The notes under the pieces were generated by a model that was not told where the DNA came from, did no database searches, and worked only from the letters and a program-made list of their open reading frames with translations. Below, piece by piece: positions 8,444 through 17,535 of a stretch of DNA of 64,000 nt. This stretch comes from Phragmitibacter sp965284365. Its GTDB lineage: Bacteria > Verrucomicrobiota > Verrucomicrobiia > Verrucomicrobiales > Verrucomicrobiaceae. The stretch lies in the NCBI GenBank assembly GCA_965284365.1, contig OZ260079.1, positions 3,348,001 to 3,412,000 on the forward strand, written 5' to 3'. The position numbers and the translations under genes were made by a program. Each line of letters starts with the position of its first letter. Within the stretch, counting starts at the first letter, position 1.

Positions 8444-9685
8444 CTATTTTGAGGCGGATAACGCTAATGTTGCAAGCTTGGGCAAGAGAGTCTCCTCAGC
8501 AAATGCGGCTAGTGCGGGGGACGGCTCGCGGAGCGGAGGCAGGCGCAAGGCAGCGGCCTCTTCCATGTGGCGGCGGACAGCGACACTGTCGCCATGACGA
8601 GCGACGCGGGCATAGCCGGGTGGGGGCGACATAGCCGCGATGAGATCACTCACATGGCTGGGAGTGGGGCCGACAAAGAGGAAGGGCACACCCAAGGCGG
8701 CGATGTTGTAGATCTTGCAGGGGTGAACCATGCCGAGGAAAGCATCGCCCATCACCACAAGGTGCAGGTCGGCAGAGGAGAGTGACGCGGACAATTGCTC
8801 GCGGGGCTGATATGGGAGACAGGTGATGGAGGTGAGCGCTTTCTCCTTCGCGAAAGCCTGCACTTTCGCAAACTCGCTCCCGCCGCCGACGAATAGGAAG
8901 TGAATATCCTCGCGACTGCGCAACTGGTCCGCAGCGTCGAGGACGGTGTCCAGTGGGTGGCAAGGGCTGTGGTTCCCGGCGTACATGATCACGAACTTGT
9001 CCTGCAATCCATGCGTGCGACGGAAGGCTTCGCGACCGGCAGCATCATGCGTTTGTGCCTGACCCTGTGACCACGGGGGAATGGTGTGGATCTTTTCCGC
9101 TGGCACGCCTTTCGCGGCAACGCGGTCGGCCATGAAGCGATCCAGTACGACGATGCCGGCGGCGCGACCGAAGCTCCAGTTTTGGGCGGCAGACATGAAA
9201 CGCTCGGCCAAGCTGCCCTGGCGAAGCCAGCCTGCAGCGACGGCTTCATCCGGATTCAAGTCCATGATCCAGGGGAGGGATTGGCCGCCTTTGAGGACAG
9301 AAAAGAGAGTGGCCAGCGTGGAGATCAGTGGGGGGGACGTGAGACTGATCGTCACGTCATGACGGGGAAGCCAGGCGAGCGTCCAGATGGCGCTGATCCA
9401 GAAGGTGCCGAAGTCCACGAGGCGCTTCCATTTGGCGCCCTTGCCAAGGCCGGGCGTCCAGATACGGCGGATACGCACGCCTTCCCATTCTTCGCGGACA
9501 GGAAATCGGCGGCTGGGATTATCGTAGGCGCGGCTCCCAGCGACCGCCGTGACCTGACACCCCATGCGAGTCAACTCGCGGGCGAGATCCGTAAGGTATT
9601 GAGCCGTGGCGACGTGGTCAGGATAAAAGGCCTGATTCACCAGCAGCACGCGGAACGGCCTTTTGTCAGGGGGCAGGTTTTTCAT
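8444..9685 (-). CDS. Glycosyltransferase family 4 (WbuB-like)
   Basis: About 413 residues with a GT-B fold. The N-terminal domain begins VLLVNQAFYPDHVATAQYL. The donor domain has MYAGNHSPCHPLDTVL, HFLFVGGGSEF and HPCKIYNIAALGVPFLF, the K-I-Y-x-x-x-A-x-G-x-P pattern of WbuB-type enzymes. It probably adds a sugar to the lipid-linked repeat on the cytoplasmic side. The start MKNLPPDK at 9685 was preferred to an ATG at 9703; both overlap the end of the upstream gene. Confidence 0.82.
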   Translation of the reverse strand: MKNLPPDKRPFRVLLVNQAFYPDHVATAQYLTDLARELTRMGCQVTAVAGSRAYDNPSRRFPVREEWEGVRIRRIWTPGLGKGAKWKRLVDFGTFWISAIWTLAWLPRHDVTISLTSPPLISTLATLFSVLKGGQSLPWIMDLNPDEAVAAGWLRQGSLAERFMSAAQNWSFGRAAGIVVLDRFMADRVAAKGVPAEKIHTIPPWSQGQAQTHDAAGREAFRRTHGLQDKFVIMYAGNHSPCHPLDTVLDAADQLRSREDIHFLFVGGGSEFAKVQAFAKEKALTSITCLPYQPREQLSASLSSADLHLVVMGDAFLGMVHPCKIYNIAALGVPFLFVGPTPSHVSDLIAAMSPPPGYARVARHGDSVAVRRHMEEAAALRLPPLREPSPALAAFAEETLLPKLATLALSASK

Positions 9686-10463
9686 GCCGTAGCCGGGCTG
9701 CATTCATGGCGGACGCCCAGCGTGAAGTGCGGCGGTGCCGGTGGATCCGGATGATGTCGCGGAACATTTTAAAGGAATCGGTGAAGAGCCTCACCTTGCC
9801 GCCAGGAGTTTCAGACCAATCGATGGGTACTTCGCGTACTGAACATCCCGCATCGAGAAGACCGGCGAGGAGCTCAACGTCAAAGGCGAATCCGCGGACA
9901 GTCAGGAAGGGTTCGATGTCCTGCCAGATTAGCCGAGGGACAATTTTGAGGCCGCATTGGCTGTCATACACGAGGATGTGGAGAGTCTCGCTGACAACCG
10001 TGGCGTAGATGCGTCCGATGAAATGACGATACCAATGCCGGCGGATATGCATGCCGAGCATGCGCACGCGTGAAGCGAAAAGGGCCTCGGGTGTGGGGTG
10101 CTCGCGGGCCAGGGTGATGAGGCGAGTCGTCTCCGACGCTGGACAGGAGCCGTCGGCATCGACAAATGCGAGCCATCCGGCATCGCCATGTTTTTGTTCC
10201 CAGGCAGCGTAGATGGCGCCGCCTTTGCCCAAATTGTGAGCCAACGCAAAAAGCGGCAAGACGAAGGGGTAGCGAGATTGGTAGCTCTGCAACAGTGCCG
10301 TCATGCGGGCCTGTTCTTCCGCCCCTGAGCCGTCATCAACAACGAGGAGGTCAACGTCACCGATGCGCTCAAGTTCAGGACAAAGCTGGTCCAGGAAAAC
10401 CCCGATGCGTTTGCTTTCGCGCAGGCACGGGATGACCAGCAAGGTCTTGCCGTCCGTGCTCAT
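9666..10463 (-). CDS. Glycosyltransferase family 2 (dolichyl-phosphate glucosyltransferase-like)
   Basis: 265 residues with a GT-A fold: VIPCLRESKRIGVFLDQL, LLVVDDGSG, NLGKGGAIYAAW, FVDADGS (DxD metal site), then YDSQCGLKIVPRLIW and FAFDVELLAG, all typical of the DPG-synthase subgroup. It has no C-terminal membrane anchor. It may make a polyprenyl-phosphate sugar or extend the glycan. Its start overlaps the preceding gene's stop as ATGA, indicating coupling. Confidence 0.82.
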   Translation of the reverse strand: MSTDGKTLLVIPCLRESKRIGVFLDQLCPELERIGDVDLLVVDDGSGAEEQARMTALLQSYQSRYPFVLPLFALAHNLGKGGAIYAAWEQKHGDAGWLAFVDADGSCPASETTRLITLAREHPTPEALFASRVRMLGMHIRRHWYRHFIGRIYATVVSETLHILVYDSQCGLKIVPRLIWQDIEPFLTVRGFAFDVELLAGLLDAGCSVREVPIDWSETPGGKVRLFTDSFKMFRDIIRIHRHRRTSRWASAMNAARLRHEKPAP

Positions 10464-11251
10464 GAGTCTTCCTTCCGGGCGACAGATTGGAGTTTTGCCT
10501 CAATCAGGTGAAGGGACAGGATCATCTCGGCAAGGACGCGCTGACAGGTGTAATACCAACCGCGCCAGCCCTCCAAGACAAGACCTTTTGCAAAAAGGCA
10601 ATAAACGAGAGCCACGAAAGGAGCGGGAACGATCCAACGCCGCAATCTGTCCTGAAGCGACAGCGAGGCATCCGCAGGCAGGTTGAGGAGTTTCTCAGCC
10701 TCCAACCGGGCATATTTGTCCTGCGAACTCAACCAGCGGCTCAAGGGCTTCCGGTCATCGTGGTTGATGAGCGCGCGCAGTTTGCCGCTGCCGCCCTGGA
10801 TCGCTAACAACTGAGTGTGCCCATCTTTCTCATAACGGCAACGGTCGGCTCGGAAGAGGACGGCTCTGGGAGGATAGAGGGTGCTGCGGAGCGGCTCGCC
10901 AAAGATGCAATAGCGGAAGCCGGCATAAAAGGCGGACTGATCGTCTGCTGGTTCCAAGGTTCGGAGGCAGGCCTCGAAATCGTTGGAAAGGACGTAGTCG
11001 GCATCAAGGGACAACACCCATGGCGTCGTGGCCTGAGCGATGCCAAAATTCCACTGAGTGGTATGGTCATCAAAGGGACGCACGACGAGGTCTACGTTTG
11101 AGAAGCCGCGTGCGATCTTCGCGGTGGCGTCGGTGCTGTCGCTATCGAGGACCAGGACGCGCTGCGCCCATGTCAGGCCGGCGAGGCAGCGGGCGAGGTT
11201 GGGAGCCTCGTTCCAAGTCAGGATGAGCGGGGTGATGGCGGTCAGATCCAT
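10460..11251 (-). CDS. Glycosyltransferase family 2 (WaaE/KdtX-like)
   Basis: About 263 residues from MDLTAITPLILTWNEAPN. WaaE-type features are ILTWNEAPNLARCL, VLVLDSDSTDAT, QWNFGIAQATTPWVLSLDADY (DxD) and a downstream basic region near YEKDGHTQ, as in enzymes that add glucose to LPS core heptose. The frame is open further upstream to 11422, but that would overlap the neighbouring gene by 160 bases, so the 11251 start (10 bases after the upstream stop) was chosen. Confidence 0.82.
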   Translation of the reverse strand: MDLTAITPLILTWNEAPNLARCLAGLTWAQRVLVLDSDSTDATAKIARGFSNVDLVVRPFDDHTTQWNFGIAQATTPWVLSLDADYVLSNDFEACLRTLEPADDQSAFYAGFRYCIFGEPLRSTLYPPRAVLFRADRCRYEKDGHTQLLAIQGGSGKLRALINHDDRKPLSRWLSSQDKYARLEAEKLLNLPADASLSLQDRLRRWIVPAPFVALVYCLFAKGLVLEGWRGWYYTCQRVLAEMILSLHLIEAKLQSVARKEDS

Positions 11252-11261
11252 TCGCGTAACA

Positions 11262-12443
11262 TCAGGATGCGGGGCGCGCGTGTTTCGCAGCCATCCGATG
11301 GAAATGCTCCACCATGTTGGGTAGTGAGAATTCCTTGTGGAAGAGAGCTTCGGCTTGGAGGGAACGCTTTTTTTGTTCTTCTTCCGGCCAGGAAGCCCAT
11401 TCGGTGAGAAGTGCTGTGACACCCTCTGCTGTCGCCGGTTTGGCCAGGCCAGCCTGACCTTCAGTCACGGTGCGCCAGATATTCACCTTGTCTGAGAGCA
11501 GTGCAGGACGGCCACAGGCCAGCGCCTCGCCGACAACCAAACCGAAGTTCTCCTGGAAAGAGGGGAGAATGAGCGCGGCACTGGCGGCGAGTTCGCGCCA
11601 TTTCTGACGATCTTTAGCCATGCCAGGGAAACTGACGTCTTCATTCAACTTCAGCCCCATGCGTTCGCAGATGGCTAAAAGTTCCGCGAGATACTCTTCG
11701 GATTCGGCGGGGCCAGTGAGCCGTAAGTGCACTTGGGACAGTTCACCCGCACGGCGAAGTTTGCCGAAAGCTTCGAGCAGCATGTTGCAGCCTTTCTTTG
11801 GATGGAGCCGCCCGAGGAAAAGGAGGATTTTTCTCTCCCGTGGAATGGAAGGCTGAAGGTCCCAGAATTCCTTTTGGAGAGTCTCTACGTTGTCAGGCGG
11901 ACCAGATACCCCCAAGGGGGTGATTTCGGTGGGAGTCGGGCGGGGCAGTCTGCCTGCGAATGCGGCGGAGCGTTCTTCATCGCAGGTAAAGCAGATCGCC
12001 TCGGCGTCGCGGATCTGTGCCTTCATGTAGAGGTGCCACATGGCGGACTTCATGGCCCGCTTCAATGGCGACTGAGCGAGTGCCCAAGGGTCCAACATGC
12101 CGTGAGGGTAGATCACATAAGGGATACGCGCGGCCCGGCAGGCGCTGGCGGCGGCTACGCCATGAAATTGCCAGAGGCCGTGGATAACGAGTAAATCTGT
12201 CTCAGGCAAGACTGCTTCAACAGCGGGTTTAAAACGCGGGGTCCAGCCGAAGTAGCTGCGAGTCGGACCCGTCCCGATAACAGGGCAGGTCCAGTTCTGC
12301 AGCCAGATGCCATCCGGCGGGTCGAGACAAATCACACGAGAGGGAATGCCATGCGCGTGGCAATTTTCCGCCAGTGATCTCACCGCCACGGAAGTGCCTC
12401 CCTGTATGGGATTCAGCGAATGAATGACATGCGTGACGTGCAT
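11262..12443 (-). CDS. Glycosyltransferase family 4
   Basis: 393 residues, GT-B fold. It starts MHVTHVIHSLNPIQGGTSVAVRSLAE; the donor domain has KILLFLGRLHPKKGCNMLLEAF, LRLTGPAESEEY and an EX7E-type segment ENFGLVVGEALACGRP. It is cytoplasmic and probably adds one sugar of the repeat. The start lies 13 bases from the long inverted repeat at 12457-12623, so that element forms most of its 5' leader. Confidence 0.85.
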   Translation of the reverse strand: MHVTHVIHSLNPIQGGTSVAVRSLAENCHAHGIPSRVICLDPPDGIWLQNWTCPVIGTGPTRSYFGWTPRFKPAVEAVLPETDLLVIHGLWQFHGVAAASACRAARIPYVIYPHGMLDPWALAQSPLKRAMKSAMWHLYMKAQIRDAEAICFTCDEERSAAFAGRLPRPTPTEITPLGVSGPPDNVETLQKEFWDLQPSIPRERKILLFLGRLHPKKGCNMLLEAFGKLRRAGELSQVHLRLTGPAESEEYLAELLAICERMGLKLNEDVSFPGMAKDRQKWRELAASAALILPSFQENFGLVVGEALACGRPALLSDKVNIWRTVTEGQAGLAKPATAEGVTALLTEWASWPEEEQKKRSLQAEALFHKEFSLPNMVEHFHRMAAKHARPAS

Positions 12444-12456
12444 CGCGGAGCAGACT

Positions 12457-12623
12457 TAGACTGGTTCTCGAAAAGACTGTCAGAAACGTTGGAACGGGAG
12501 GGCACGATTGGCTGCGTCAACGGCTCATCCGTTATGTCTAAATAGCGGATTTCGCCCTTTCCTTGCCACTCATACCCTCCCGCCCCAAGTTTCAATCTGA
12601 CATTCTTTTCGAGAATCAGTCTA
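12457..12623. repeat. 167-bp inverted-repeat element with TA ends (MITE candidate)
   Basis: The ends 12457-12483 and 12597-12623 are 27-bp inverted copies differing at two positions; both contain TCTCGAAAAGA or its complement. Similarity continues inward (CGGGAGGG on both arms), so the transcript could fold into one long hairpin. The outermost bases are TA on both sides, as left by IS630/Tc1-type transposition. The right end supplies the TAG stop of the 751-residue glycosyltransferase. No protein is encoded. Confidence 0.7.
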
Positions 12624-14876
12624 GTCGCGGGAAACTTCCAGGGGGTATTCGCGCAATGCCAATTCATAAGCCGCGAGTAACTGCTCACCAAAACGCTCCA
12701 GAGTGAACTCGCGTGCGCGGCGTGATCCTGCTTCGCTAAGTGCGGTGCGCCACTCAGGATCTGCCTTCATGCGATCCGCGATCAATTGAGCGGCAGCCTC
12801 TGGATCCTGGGGATCAAAATAAACGATGGCGTCACCGCCCACTTCGGTATGAGGCGCCCGATCTGATGCAAAGACGGGACAACCGCTGGCCATGGCCTCC
12901 AACACGGGCCAGCCAAAGCCTTCCTGCAGGGAAGGGAAAATCAAAGCTTCCGCATCACGGTAGGCCGCAATGACCGTATCTTCAGACACATTGGCAATAT
13001 TGATCACTTGCTCAGTCAGGCCCAGAGCGTGAATGGTCTGTTTTTCGCGGGCATTGAGGGTGGCGCCGACCATCACTAGAGGCAGAGGCTCTGGTAGTTG
13101 TGGCAGCAGAGCGGCATAGATATGAATAAGGCCTTCGCGGTTCTTGTACCAGGCATCATTGCCTACATGAAGGAGATAACGGCGAGGAAGGCCAGCAGGC
13201 TTTGGGACAGGGGCCTCGCGAAGGAAGATGGGATCGATCGGGTTGGGGATGCAGAGCAGCCGTGGATCGCTCCCTTTGATCAGGACCTGGCAATCTCTCA
13301 GCGTCTTCTGCGAGACGCAGATAATGGTGCCAGCACGTGCGAGGACGGCGAGGTTGATTTGCTGAAACCAGGTGGGGCTTGGCGCGGCTTGGGGATCGTT
13401 GAGGGTGCGTTGCGCGTCGCTGGCGGCGATCAGGTCGTGGCAGGTGACCAGGGTAGGCAAGTGATTCACCAGTGCGGAGAAAAGGGCGTTTCCCTGATCC
13501 GTCACATGAAGCAGGGTGCGGCGGTCTTTTTCCCGTCGGGCATGTTTGAAACGAAGCGCCAAAGGGAAGACGACATACTTGTCCAAAAAGCCGAGATACT
13601 TTTTTAACAGGCGTGGGCCACGGAGTGCCCACTGCCCGAAGAAGGTGGAGGGATGCAACTCCGTGACAGAGACGCCATGAGCTTCAAGGGCTGACTTCAC
13701 AAGCCGCGCGTAGCGCTCCATGCTTTGGAGGCCATCGGGCTGGTAAGTGGTGGCCAGCAGGACGTGGAGATCGGCCAGTGGAGACTGCGTAACCTCGGGA
13801 TCCGAAGGCATCGCCTCCTGGACTGCTAATTCCAGTCGCGCTGCGCCGGTCGCAAGGGTATGTTGGGAAACCGCCTGGCGGGCGCTCTCCCGCATGGTTT
13901 GATATTGAGCGGGAGGAAGCTGCGCTGCTTCGCGAATAGCATCGGTGAGTGCGTCCGTATCAGCGACAGGGACGATCCAGCCATTCACCCCCGGCTCCAC
14001 GAGATCATGAGCGGCTCCTACGGCGGTCGTCGTGATGACGGGCATGCCGGTGGCAAGAGCCTCCGCGATGACCATCCCCCAGCCATCGTAAATGGAGGGG
14101 AGGCACAGGACATTGGCCTGCGCATAGATGCCGGGAATTGCCTCCCACTTGAGAAAGCCGAACCAGCGGACCTGAGAGGCCACAGGTGTAAGGATTTTTT
14201 CCATTTCATCCCGAAGTCGGCCGTCGCCCAACACCCAAAGCTCGACGTGAGCATCGGCTTTGGCGACATCACGGAAGGCCTCCGCCAGAGAGAGCACGTT
14301 TTTCCGGCGATTGAGTACGCCTGAATAAAGGAACACGAACCGATCGGACTGCGCAGGGGGTGCCTTCTCCGCCTGGAAGCGCGCCAGATCGGAAAAATAC
14401 GGCAAGTTAACATAAGAGCGCTGCCGGCCCCACTCGGGCTCATAACCTGACAAGGCGAAGCGTCCAGCGCCCCAGATGGGAATGCGGGTATCCCGCAGAG
14501 GCCAGAGGAGAAGCCGCCGCATGGTACGCGCCCAGCGTCCTTTATAAATTGCGCCGGGACGTTCACCCCAGAAGACCCAGGGCCGCTCCCGAAGGGCACG
14601 CCAATAGAGGACTTTGAGGGAGAAAGCGTTGAGGTAAAAATTGATGACGACCAGCCCGGCTTCGAAGCACCAGCGCCAGGCTTTTTCCCGGCTTTCCTCT
14701 GAGTCCTTGATGAAGCAGCATTCGTGCTCAAGAACGGGAACTCCCCACGGATGCTCAGCCACCTGTGTGTCCAGATAGACGACTTTGAGCCGGACATTGC
14801 CGCGCCGCGCAACTTCATTAAAGAGCTCTGCCTGATAGGGCGATGGGATGAGGGTGATGATGCAGACGTCGGTCAT
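12621..14876 (-). CDS. Double-domain glycosyltransferase (two GT4 modules in tandem)
   Basis: 751 residues, about twice a usual GT4. Module 1 (about 1-370) starts VCIITLIPSPYQAELFNEVARRG and ends with LPSIYDGWGMVIAEALATGMPV. Module 2 (about 375-745) starts LHVLLATTYQPDGLQSMERYARLV and has YLLHVGNDAWYKNREGL and FPSLQEGFGWPVLEAMASGCPV, with the EX7E donor motif. Each half looks complete, so the protein may add two sugars in succession. The stop codon lies inside the inverted-repeat element downstream. The next upstream gene ends only four bases before this start. Confidence 0.85.
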   Translation of the reverse strand: MTDVCIITLIPSPYQAELFNEVARRGNVRLKVVYLDTQVAEHPWGVPVLEHECCFIKDSEESREKAWRWCFEAGLVVINFYLNAFSLKVLYWRALRERPWVFWGERPGAIYKGRWARTMRRLLLWPLRDTRIPIWGAGRFALSGYEPEWGRQRSYVNLPYFSDLARFQAEKAPPAQSDRFVFLYSGVLNRRKNVLSLAEAFRDVAKADAHVELWVLGDGRLRDEMEKILTPVASQVRWFGFLKWEAIPGIYAQANVLCLPSIYDGWGMVIAEALATGMPVITTTAVGAAHDLVEPGVNGWIVPVADTDALTDAIREAAQLPPAQYQTMRESARQAVSQHTLATGAARLELAVQEAMPSDPEVTQSPLADLHVLLATTYQPDGLQSMERYARLVKSALEAHGVSVTELHPSTFFGQWALRGPRLLKKYLGFLDKYVVFPLALRFKHARREKDRRTLLHVTDQGNALFSALVNHLPTLVTCHDLIAASDAQRTLNDPQAAPSPTWFQQINLAVLARAGTIICVSQKTLRDCQVLIKGSDPRLLCIPNPIDPIFLREAPVPKPAGLPRRYLLHVGNDAWYKNREGLIHIYAALLPQLPEPLPLVMVGATLNAREKQTIHALGLTEQVINIANVSEDTVIAAYRDAEALIFPSLQEGFGWPVLEAMASGCPVFASDRAPHTEVGGDAIVYFDPQDPEAAAQLIADRMKADPEWRTALSEAGSRRAREFTLERFGEQLLAAYELALREYPLEVSRD

Positions 14877-14880
14877 CCAG

Positions 14881-15837
14881 CTAGAGCGGGGGTAGAGGCA
14901 GAGGTGCGGGCAGTGACATGCGGATAGGCTCGCGACGATGACGCAACCGAAGCCAGGAAAGAATGGCGCATCCCGGAAGAACGTGCCGGTAACGGCGGTG
15001 GTGCGAGAGGTGATGGGGGATCAAAGCAAGACCTTCGCGGATGCCATGAAACCAGCCTCGCCGAGCCATCCAAAGAAGGCGCGAAAGGGCCTGTGCGGGG
15101 ATCAATGCCCAAAGCCACACGGGGAATCGCAGGTAACCAAGCAGAACGATGTTCGCAAGAGAATGGGCCATGGCCGGGGCGGAACTGTCCTGGTGCTCTG
15201 GCGCATGATGATGAACCCAGAGGTGAGGAGATTCCCACAGGGTGGCGCCGGCGGCGTGAAGTTGCAGACTCACATCTGCCTCCTCCATAAAATAGCCAAC
15301 AGGCACGGGCACGTATCCAGAGATGCGCTGGAACCAGCTTTTGCGAAAAACGCAGCCGCAGCCTGAGAAGACGCCCATGCGACGGTAGGTGTCGTCTGTG
15401 TTTTCGCCCACGGGTGGAGGCGAGTCATCGTGCAGGGTGATGGCGCTGAGAACTGCCCATTCGGAGGAGCGCTCTGCTTCAGCCAGAATGCAGCCGAAAT
15501 AATTCGGGTGAGCGGGTGAAGAGTCGTCATCGAAGTTGGCCACGAGCTCGTGTTGGGCCGCTTCAATCAGTTTTTGACGGCTGCCACCGGGCCCAAGACG
15601 TGAAGGGCTTTTGAGGAGACGGATCTGCGAAGCGAAAGGCGAGAGAGCGGCTTCCACCACAGGGTCCGCACCATCCAGATGCACGAGGATTTCAGCGGGA
15701 GGGGGATTACAGGACAGAATGACGTTTAGCGTCTGCAGTAATGGTTCGACGCGCTGGCACGCGGGAATGATTGCAGATACGGGCACGATGACAGTCAGGT
15801 CTGGCGTGTCAGACACGGCCGTATTTCGAGAGAACAA
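14881..15837 (-). CDS. Glycosyltransferase family 2
   Basis: 318 residues counted from a TTG at 15837; a GTG at 15816 (VSDTPDLTVIVPV) is an equally good start. GT-A features are SAIIPACQRVEPLLQTL, EILVHLDGADPV, RLGPGGSRQKLIEAA, VANFDDDSSPAHP (acidic metal site), FSGCGCVFRKSWF and YFMEEADVSLQL. The C-terminus carries a hydrophobic hairpin (ANIVLLGYLRFPVWLWALI) that may attach it to the membrane. It probably extends the glycan. Confidence 0.8.
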   Translation of the reverse strand: MFSRNTAVSDTPDLTVIVPVSAIIPACQRVEPLLQTLNVILSCNPPPAEILVHLDGADPVVEAALSPFASQIRLLKSPSRLGPGGSRQKLIEAAQHELVANFDDDSSPAHPNYFGCILAEAERSSEWAVLSAITLHDDSPPPVGENTDDTYRRMGVFSGCGCVFRKSWFQRISGYVPVPVGYFMEEADVSLQLHAAGATLWESPHLWVHHHAPEHQDSSAPAMAHSLANIVLLGYLRFPVWLWALIPAQALSRLLWMARRGWFHGIREGLALIPHHLSHHRRYRHVLPGCAILSWLRLRHRREPIRMSLPAPLPLPPL

Positions 15838-15901
15838 GGGTTTGCGCCGCGACTTGGCGGTCGCAAGGCAATCGCACGAACGCGCGGGCTAGGCCACCCA
15901 G

Positions 15902-17359
15902 TTAGCGGCCTGCGGCTTGATAACGTCGCCCCGTGGGAGCTCGCGAAGGCGCGGGTTGCTGGCTAAGTCTCCCCCTCCTCTGAGCAAAGGGGATCAGGGT
16001 GAGACCAATCAGCGCCCAAAGGAAGAAATTCGCGGTGTGGTTATAGACGAGTTGCACGTGCAAGTGGACCAATTGGACCGCCAGTGACAGGACGGTCAGC
16101 ATTTTGAAAAATGGCTGCTGGATGAGATGCAAGTTTCGCCACGTGATAAACACCAGCGCGATCCGCATGAAATACCAAACAATGAACCCGATGGCTCCAA
16201 GTTCGAGGGCAATCTGAGCGGGTTCAGACTCATAAATGGGAACCCTGACCCGGGCAGGCGGTTCCTGGAGAAACTTGCGAAGCGCGTCCGTGGCGGGGTG
16301 GGACATGCCAATGCCGTAGCCTTCCAGCCCTCCAGCCTCCATCCCGATCTTGATCATTTCGAACGGGCGCCAAAGGCGCTCACGAAATTCCTGTTTGGCT
16401 TCCTCACCGCCGGTCCGTTCTTCGTACGCCTCCGATGCCTCCCTGAAGATGTAAGTCACGGCGGCAAAGAGGATGCCGAGTGTAACAACGAGATTGAGTA
16501 ATGCCTTGGCTTTCCCCTGCAGCCGTAGCAATGAGGCAGACATGAGAAAGGCCACGATGACAATACCCTGAGCTACAACCGCGGCCCGGGATCCGCTCAT
16601 GAAGCCATTTGCCGCCAGCAAAGGCAGCGCGATGAACTGGATGATGCGCTTGTACTTGCCCTCCGGCGACATCACAACAACCAGAGCAAGTCCAGTCAGG
16701 AAAGTGACGTAAGTCACCAATCCGGAGATGTAAGAGAATGTTCCCGTGATGCGGACACGTTCCTCCAAGCCTGCAGTGGCGATACCGGCTCCCTGCATGC
16801 GTGTGTAATATCCGGTATTTTCTGCAGCTTGGTGCGCATACTGGTTCAGCACCGAAAAGGTGGGTGAGAAAAACTGTAGTACTCCCAAGCAACAGACGGG
16901 GATGGAAATGAGCACAAACCAGGAAAGGTTCTTCACCATGTCTTCATGGTTCCTGAACAGATGCGGCACCATGAAGACCAGCGGCAGATAATAGAGGTAA
17001 ATCTTAAGCCCTAGGATTGCTGCAGGAATGGAGCCGATGCTCGGATTCAGCGCACTGAATGAAACAATGGCTGCACTGGCAATGAGGAGGGCAGTGGGGC
17101 CTTTGACGGTAACGGCACGGGTGGCGGGATCCGGAAAGAAAAAGAACCGGGCGTAGGCGCCAGCCAGGAAAATGTCCTTGAGGAAGTAGATCATCTCCTG
17201 AGCCTGAGGAAGAGCCCATTTGCGGAGCGCTCCCTCGAAAATAGCGGCCAGAATGGCGACCTTGACGGCAGTCCGCCACTTGGCGAAGGACCAGAAAAAA
17301 ATGACTGCGGCGCCAATCGCGCCAATCATCAGGATCTGTTCTTTTGAGAAGGAATTCAT
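15902..17359 (-). CDS. O-antigen polymerase/ligase-like polytopic membrane protein
   Basis: 485 residues with roughly ten to twelve membrane spans. The central SGSRAAVVAQGIVIV and the following periplasmic loop (EAYEERTGGEEAKQEF ... GYGIGMSHPATDALRKF) resemble the Wzy_C family, with G-x-G-x-G/S near the loop end. It probably polymerises repeat units or ligates the finished chain. It is the second protein of this class in the cluster; which one polymerises and which ligates cannot be told from sequence. The basic C-terminus (about 460-485) is cytoplasmic. Confidence 0.75.
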   Translation of the reverse strand: MNSFSKEQILMIGAIGAAVIFFWSFAKWRTAVKVAILAAIFEGALRKWALPQAQEMIYFLKDIFLAGAYARFFFFPDPATRAVTVKGPTALLIASAAIVSFSALNPSIGSIPAAILGLKIYLYYLPLVFMVPHLFRNHEDMVKNLSWFVLISIPVCCLGVLQFFSPTFSVLNQYAHQAAENTGYYTRMQGAGIATAGLEERVRITGTFSYISGLVTYVTFLTGLALVVVMSPEGKYKRIIQFIALPLLAANGFMSGSRAAVVAQGIVIVAFLMSASLLRLQGKAKALLNLVVTLGILFAAVTYIFREASEAYEERTGGEEAKQEFRERLWRPFEMIKIGMEAGGLEGYGIGMSHPATDALRKFLQEPPARVRVPIYESEPAQIALELGAIGFIVWYFMRIALVFITWRNLHLIQQPFFKMLTVLSLAVQLVHLHVQLVYNHTANFFLWALIGLTLIPFAQRRGRLSQQPAPSRAPTGRRYQAAGR

Positions 17360-17442
17360 GAATGCAAGGTCAACAAATCGGCCCGAGGAGAGAGGGTTTC
17401 CTCGTGGCGGTGAGGGTCGCGTGCGCCTGAGTTTGGCAGGGC

Positions 17443-17457
17443 GGACGAAACTCGTCC
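17443..17457. repeat. Short palindrome GGACGA-AAC-TCGTCC
   Basis: 6-bp arms with a 3-nt loop in the gap 17360-17535. It shares AACTCGTCC with the palindrome at 1120-1141. It has no U-tract on the minus strand. The remainder of this 176-bp gap shows nothing else clear. Confidence 0.4.
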
Positions 17458-17535
17458 AAAACGCAGGGGTGAGGTTATCATACGTCCGTGCGGAAGGGAA
17501 CTGCTTACTTTAGGACATTTCCCGGGCCGTAGCAG

